DNA of 37,311 nt from JAXDJH01 sp034663635. Its GTDB lineage: Bacteria > Actinomycetota > CADDZG01 > WHSQ01. A model generated the notes under the pieces. That model had not been told where the DNA came from and did no database searches. It was given only the letters and a program-made list of their open reading frames with translations. The stretch covers positions 1-37,311 of the forward strand of contig JAXDJH010000030.1 of NCBI GenBank assembly GCA_034663635.1, read 5' to 3'. The position numbers were made by a program, and so were the translations under genes. This document shows, one piece after another, positions 33,751 to 37,311 of the stretch (position 1 is the stretch's first letter; each line of letters opens with the position of its first letter).

Positions 33751-34004
33751 GTTTCGAGGAGAAGACCACCAACAGGATCACCGCGGATGACCTCCTGGAT
33801 GCGATGGCGATGGCCGACGTCATGGAGACATTCCTTCTCCTTCCTCCAGCCGATCAAGAGAAGTTCGCGAGCTGGATCGGGAAAGCGCGCGATAACGAAT
33901 CTCATTGGCGCCGGATCAACGCTCTTGTGATGGCCATGACCAGTGGATTCCTGCAGCCCAACAGACCTCGGGGACGAGGCCACGACCTGGATCCAGTCGG
34001 GTGA
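33747..34004 (+). CDS. Small YdeI C-terminal-like helical protein, 85 aa
   Basis: Starts in an ATGA overlap with the 67-aa gene. Residues 27-58 (F-L-L-L-P-P-A-D-Q-E-K-F-A-S-W-I-G-K-A, then R-R-I-N-A-L-V-M-A-M) resemble the C-terminal helical segment of YdeI/OmpD-associated proteins, where F-x-x-L-P-P-x-x-R-R-E-Y-V-x-W-I is typical. The same pattern occurs in the N-terminal extension of the desaturase encoded next, so the two share a domain, probably by duplication. The function is unknown. Its stop overlaps a possible GTG start (34001) of the desaturase gene. Confidence 0.68.
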   Translation: MSFEEKTTNRITADDLLDAMAMADVMETFLLLPPADQEKFASWIGKARDNESHWRRINALVMAMTSGFLQPNRPRGRGHDLDPVG

Positions 34005-34006
34005 GC

Positions 34007-35461
34007 ATGCCCGAGCAGCCCATGGCGAGCGCAACTCGAGACGATGTGTCCTTGGCCGACCTGCTCATTGCCCTTCGACGTAACGAGGTTTTGGATTCGT
34101 GGGCGACGAGCGATGGGCCCCTAGAGGCGCACTCTCAGATCGACACCTTCAGGATCGCCTCCACTTTCCTGGAGGGTCAGGGCACTGCATACCTCGAGGA
34201 GCCGCTCGCCATCGAATTGGTTGGGGACTCCGACCTGCACGTGGCCTTGAGGGTCACGCACGAACTCCTCAGCGGGTTGCAGGACAACGACGTTCTGACG
34301 ACGTTCTACCAATTGCCCAGGGCGGATCAGGCGAACTTCCTGCGCTGGATCGGAGCGATAGACGATCACGTCCTGAGGAGCGAACGCACCGAGTCATTCG
34401 TCGCTGCATTGCGACACTCTCCGCTCGAACGAACGCCGACGGTCGTGCCTCCTACTCTGGAAGCGACCTCGACGATCCCGGGGGTTGAGCCCCTCGATAA
34501 AGACAGCGCGAAGTGGCAGCGACGCTCGGTCCTGGTGATCACGCTCGTTCCGTTCATCGGGTTCGTGCTGGGGATTGCTGCGCTCTGGGGGCGGGGCTTG
34601 AGCGTCGTTGACGCATCTATCGCGCTTGGCTTCTACGCGCTCACCGGCCTAGGGGTGACCGTTGGCTATCACCGGCTGTTCACGCATCGGAGTTTCGAGG
34701 CGGTGCGACCGCTGAAGATCGCTCTGGCGATCGCCGGATCGATGTCTCTGCAAGGATCGTTGATCGACTGGGTGGCGGCGCACCGGCGTCACCACGCCTA
34801 CTCGGACAAGGAGGGCGATCCCCACTCACCTCACCTAGACGAAGGTGCTGGTGCGGCCGGCGTGATTCGGGGACTCTGGCACGCGCATGTCGGCTGGCTC
34901 GTGTCTCCGGAACGGACCGACCTCAAACGATGGGCTCCCGAACTGCTGAAGGACGATGATCTCGTCAGGATCCATCGCAACTTCCCGCTCATCACGCTCG
35001 CGACGTTCCTGTTGCCGGGCCTCCTGGGCCTTGCCATCACCCGCTCGGTCTGGGGTGGGATAACCGCATTCCTTTGGGGAACGCTCGCAAGGATCTTCTT
35101 TCTCCACCACGTGACGTGGAGCATCAACTCCGTTTGCCATTTCTACGGCAAGCGGCCGTTCCTCAACGATGACTTCTCTACGAACAATTGGGTCCTTTCG
35201 ATCCTTTCTTTCGGTGAGTCGTGGCACAACAACCACCATGCCTTCCCGAGTTCCGCGATCCATGGGATCGGGCGGGGCCAGGTAGATATGAGCGCGCGCC
35301 TGATACGGATCTTTGAGTCACTTAAGTGGGCACGCGGGGTGAAGATCGCGTCTCCCAAGCAGCTGGCTGAGAAGCTTCAGACTCGGTTCACCCTACGAAA
35401 AGGGATTAAGGGCCGAGATGCGACGACATCGCCCCGTTTGTCCCGCAAGGATTTGTTTTAA
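34007..35461 (+). CDS. Acyl-CoA (delta-9-type) fatty acid desaturase with N-terminal helical extension
   Basis: 484 aa from the ATG at 34007; a GTG at 34001 overlapping the previous stop and an ATG at 34022 are alternatives. The last 320 residues are a membrane di-iron desaturase: H-R-L-F-T-H, H-R-R-H-H and H-N-N-H-H carry the three histidine clusters, with four hydrophobic helices. It would introduce a double bond into acyl chains and so adjust membrane fluidity. The first 150 residues are not part of the family: they contain V-L-T-T-F-Y-Q-L-P-R-A-D-Q-A-N-F-L-R-W-I-G, the same YdeI-like pattern as in the small protein upstream. The extension may regulate or tether the enzyme (inference). Confidence 0.9.
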   Translation: MPEQPMASATRDDVSLADLLIALRRNEVLDSWATSDGPLEAHSQIDTFRIASTFLEGQGTAYLEEPLAIELVGDSDLHVALRVTHELLSGLQDNDVLTTFYQLPRADQANFLRWIGAIDDHVLRSERTESFVAALRHSPLERTPTVVPPTLEATSTIPGVEPLDKDSAKWQRRSVLVITLVPFIGFVLGIAALWGRGLSVVDASIALGFYALTGLGVTVGYHRLFTHRSFEAVRPLKIALAIAGSMSLQGSLIDWVAAHRRHHAYSDKEGDPHSPHLDEGAGAAGVIRGLWHAHVGWLVSPERTDLKRWAPELLKDDDLVRIHRNFPLITLATFLLPGLLGLAITRSVWGGITAFLWGTLARIFFLHHVTWSINSVCHFYGKRPFLNDDFSTNNWVLSILSFGESWHNNHHAFPSSAIHGIGRGQVDMSARLIRIFESLKWARGVKIASPKQLAEKLQTRFTLRKGIKGRDATTSPRLSRKDLF

Positions 35462-35481
35462 GCAGATTTCGCTCGCGCGCG

Positions 35482-35569
35482 GGAGTACAGTGGACACGCT
35501 TCACTAATCGCCAACGGCCTGAGCATTATGGCCACCTCGGTCGATACCGTTGACGGGAAGGGTCCCGTC
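35482..35569 (+). ncRNA. Conserved putative structured leader RNA, copy B
   Basis: The second copy of the leader at 33457-33544, spaced alike from a GGAGTAC block (35482-35488; TACAGT at 35486-35491 may be a -10). Pairings: TGGA (35491-35494) with TTCA (35500-35503); CAACGG (35512-35517) with CCGTTG (35547-35552); GACGGGA (35552-35558) with TCCCGTC (35563-35569), one pair longer than in copy A. Unlike copy A, the gene starts 115 bases further on with its own GGAGG, so the shared hairpin is part of the conserved element rather than only a ribosome-site mask. The 35570-35684 stretch holds small GC hairpins (AGGGC with GCCCT near 35594-35608) that could act as an expression platform. Confidence 0.55.
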
Positions 35570-35684
35570 ACCTTGGTTACCTACCTCGAACTCTAGGGCC
35601 TAGCGCCCTCCTTCTCTATCTCTCTTGAGACCTCGACCTTGAGGCATGGCTCTTCATCTCTCATGACCCTTATGGAGGCTTCAC

Positions 35685-37311
35685 ATGGCAAACCCCACCG
35701 GTGCGACCGCCGATCCTCTCGATGCCAAGTCACTGCTCACCGTGCTGGCCCAGGTCAAGGCCGGCGACTTCACCGCTCGGATGCCTCTCGAATTGACGGG
35801 CGTTGCCGGCAAAGTCGCGGACGGTCTCAATGACGTGATCATCGCTAACCAGACGCTAGAAGCCGAGTTGGCTCGCGTGAGCCGAGTGGTGGGCAAGCAA
35901 GGTGAACTCTCGCAGCGGTTGGCGCTTGGGGGCGCAACTCAGAGTTGGTCTGGCAGCGTGGAATCCGTTAACAACTTGATCGAGTCTTTGGTGCGACCCA
36001 CGGTCGAGATGCAGCGCGTCATCGGGGCGGTCGCCGACGGCGACTTAAGTAAGAAAGTTACCGCCGATGTTCGCGGCGAGATGTTGGATCTGAAGAACAC
36101 CATCAACGCGATGGTCGACCAGCTCAACGGTTTCATCTCCGAGGTGACACGAGTCGCCCGCGAGGTCGGTACCGAGGGCAAGCTGGGTCAGGCCGCCGCG
36201 GTCTCCATCGAGGTCGGCGGCGTGTGGAAGGAACTGACCGACAACGTCAACTTGATGGCCGGCATCCTGACGGCCGAGGTGCGTGACATCGCCGAGGTGA
36301 CCACTGCGGTGGCCAACGGCGACTTGAGCAAGAAAATCTCGATCGTCGTCAAGGGCGAGTTCCTCGAACTGAAGAACACGGTCAACGCGATGGTCGATCA
36401 GCTCAACGCGTTCGCCGGCGAGGTGACACGTGTCGCACGCGAGGTTGGCGTCGAAGGGAAGTTGGGTGGCCAGGCGCAATCGAAAGAGGTAGGCGGGGTG
36501 TGGAAAGACCTGACCGACAACGTCAACCAGCTGGCCGCCAACCTCACCAACCAGGTGCGAGCCATCTCCGAGGTTGCTACCGCCGTTACGGAGGGCGACC
36601 TCACCCGGCAGGTTCGGGTGGAGGCAAGCGGAGAAGTCGCCGTCCTCAAGGACAAGCTCAACGAGATGATTCGCAACCTTCGCGAGACGACCAGGCAAAA
36701 CATCGAGCAGGACTGGTTGAAGACGAACAGAGAACGGTTCACTCGCATGCTGCAGGGTCAGCGCGATCTCGCGGCCGTGTCGAGCATGATCCTTTCCGAG
36801 TTGGCTCCACTCGTTTCCGCCCAACACGGCGTCTTCTACGCGATGACGAGTCCCCTGGACGACAGCGAACCCGTCCTTCAGCTCCAAGCCGGCTATGGGT
36901 ACGAGGAGCGGAAGCATCTGGCGACCTCGTTCCGGATCGGCGAAGGTCTCGTCGGCCAATGTGCTAAGGAGAAGAAGCGGATCCTGCTCACCGAGGTTCC
37001 CGGCGACTACGTGAAGATCAACTCGGGGCTGGGCGAATCCGCTCCACTCAACATCATCGTCCTTCCGGTTCTCTTCGAAGGGTCCGTGCGGGCGGTAGTG
37101 GAGCTCGCCTCATTCTCACCCTTCAGCGCGACTCATCAGGCGTTCCTCGATCAGCTACCAGAAAGCATCGGTCTGGTCCTAAACACCATCGAAGCCGACA
37201 CGGTGACCGAGAACTTGCTCAAGCAATCTCAGTCCCAGGCCCAAGAGCTCCAGTCTCAGCAAGAGGAGCTTCGCGAGTCGAACGAAGACCTCGAGCGACA
37301 GGCCAAACTCC
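35685..37311 (+). CDS. Second HAMP-array histidine kinase, cut by the right edge
   Basis: ATG at 35685 with GGAGG six bases upstream; the frame stays open for 542 codons to the window end. It is a paralogue of the kinase at 1128-7763. There is no membrane segment. A HAMP-like start (LLTVLAQVKAGDFTARM) and a divergent unit (about 60-150) precede only two full repeats, with GTEGKLGQ and GVEGKLGGQA, against twelve in the paralogue. The same E-Q-D-W-L-K-T-N linker and a GAF domain (about 357-500; V-S-A-Q-H-G, then I-N-S-G-L-G-E-S) follow, then the start of the Gln/Glu-rich coiled coil. The kinase and receiver domains expected next are outside the window. It is preceded by leader copy B. Confidence 0.93.
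   Translation, partial: MANPTGATADPLDAKSLLTVLAQVKAGDFTARMPLELTGVAGKVADGLNDVIIANQTLEAELARVSRVVGKQGELSQRLALGGATQSWSGSVESVNNLIESLVRPTVEMQRVIGAVADGDLSKKVTADVRGEMLDLKNTINAMVDQLNGFISEVTRVAREVGTEGKLGQAAAVSIEVGGVWKELTDNVNLMAGILTAEVRDIAEVTTAVANGDLSKKISIVVKGEFLELKNTVNAMVDQLNAFAGEVTRVAREVGVEGKLGGQAQSKEVGGVWKDLTDNVNQLAANLTNQVRAISEVATAVTEGDLTRQVRVEASGEVAVLKDKLNEMIRNLRETTRQNIEQDWLKTNRERFTRMLQGQRDLAAVSSMILSELAPLVSAQHGVFYAMTSPLDDSEPVLQLQAGYGYEERKHLATSFRIGEGLVGQCAKEKKRILLTEVPGDYVKINSGLGESAPLNIIVLPVLFEGSVRAVVELASFSPFSATHQAFLDQLPESIGLVLNTIEADTVTENLLKQSQSQAQELQSQQEELRESNEDLERQAKL

Overview
The window looks like a chromosomal segment of a high-GC Actinomycetota bacterium, probably a deep or uncultivated lineage. 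The pointers are a mycothiol-type maleylpyruvate isomerase-family enzyme, a DUF6636-type secreted protein, an actinobacterial-type protein O-mannosyltransferase, many GTG/TTG starts and dense gene packing with ATGA overlaps. I saw no transposase, integrase, prophage gene, CRISPR array, tRNA or rRNA. The content is strongly biased to signal transduction: six histidine kinases (one cut by the right edge), three response regulators without a kinase domain, and one c-di-GMP phosphodiesterase.

Layout. 3-944 is the C-terminal part of a protein mannosyltransferase. 1128-11405 is a six-gene phosphorelay operon: a 2211-aa HAMP-array hybrid kinase with 12 near-identical 92-residue repeats, a CheR-type methyltransferase, a CheB-type methylesterase, a REC-PAS kinase and two single-domain receivers. 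From the CheR gene on, every gene overlaps the next by ATGA. 11507-17149 holds housekeeping and accessory genes: a GNAT, a secreted DUF6636-like protein, a MOT1-type molybdate/sulfate transporter facing moaA, a class III aminotransferase and a mycothiol-family enzyme. At 17248-17320 there is a class I c-di-GMP (GEMM-I) riboswitch in front of a REC/HD-GYP phosphodiesterase gene. A secreted ceramidase-like protein with a Pro/Ser/Thr linker follows on the minus strand, then an unassigned 534-aa protein, two hybrid PAS kinases and an ACT-domain protein.

28989-32456 looks like one regulon. An OmpR-type regulator and kinase pair, a small secreted acidic protein and a COG4705-like membrane protein are all preceded by TCTCAT-like boxes repeated at an exact 11-bp period, which is typical of OmpR-family binding sites. 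A DoxX-Rieske fusion gene follows, probably in the same transcript as the membrane protein.

33457-37311 holds two copies of a conserved, apparently structured leader that I cannot assign to a known class. One copy lies directly before a three-gene operon ending in an acyl-CoA desaturase with an unusual N-terminal extension. The other precedes a second HAMP-array kinase, with only two full repeats, that runs off the right edge. This leader pair, the riboswitch-controlled HD-GYP gene, the 12-unit HAMP array and the 11-bp-phased operators are the most notable items.
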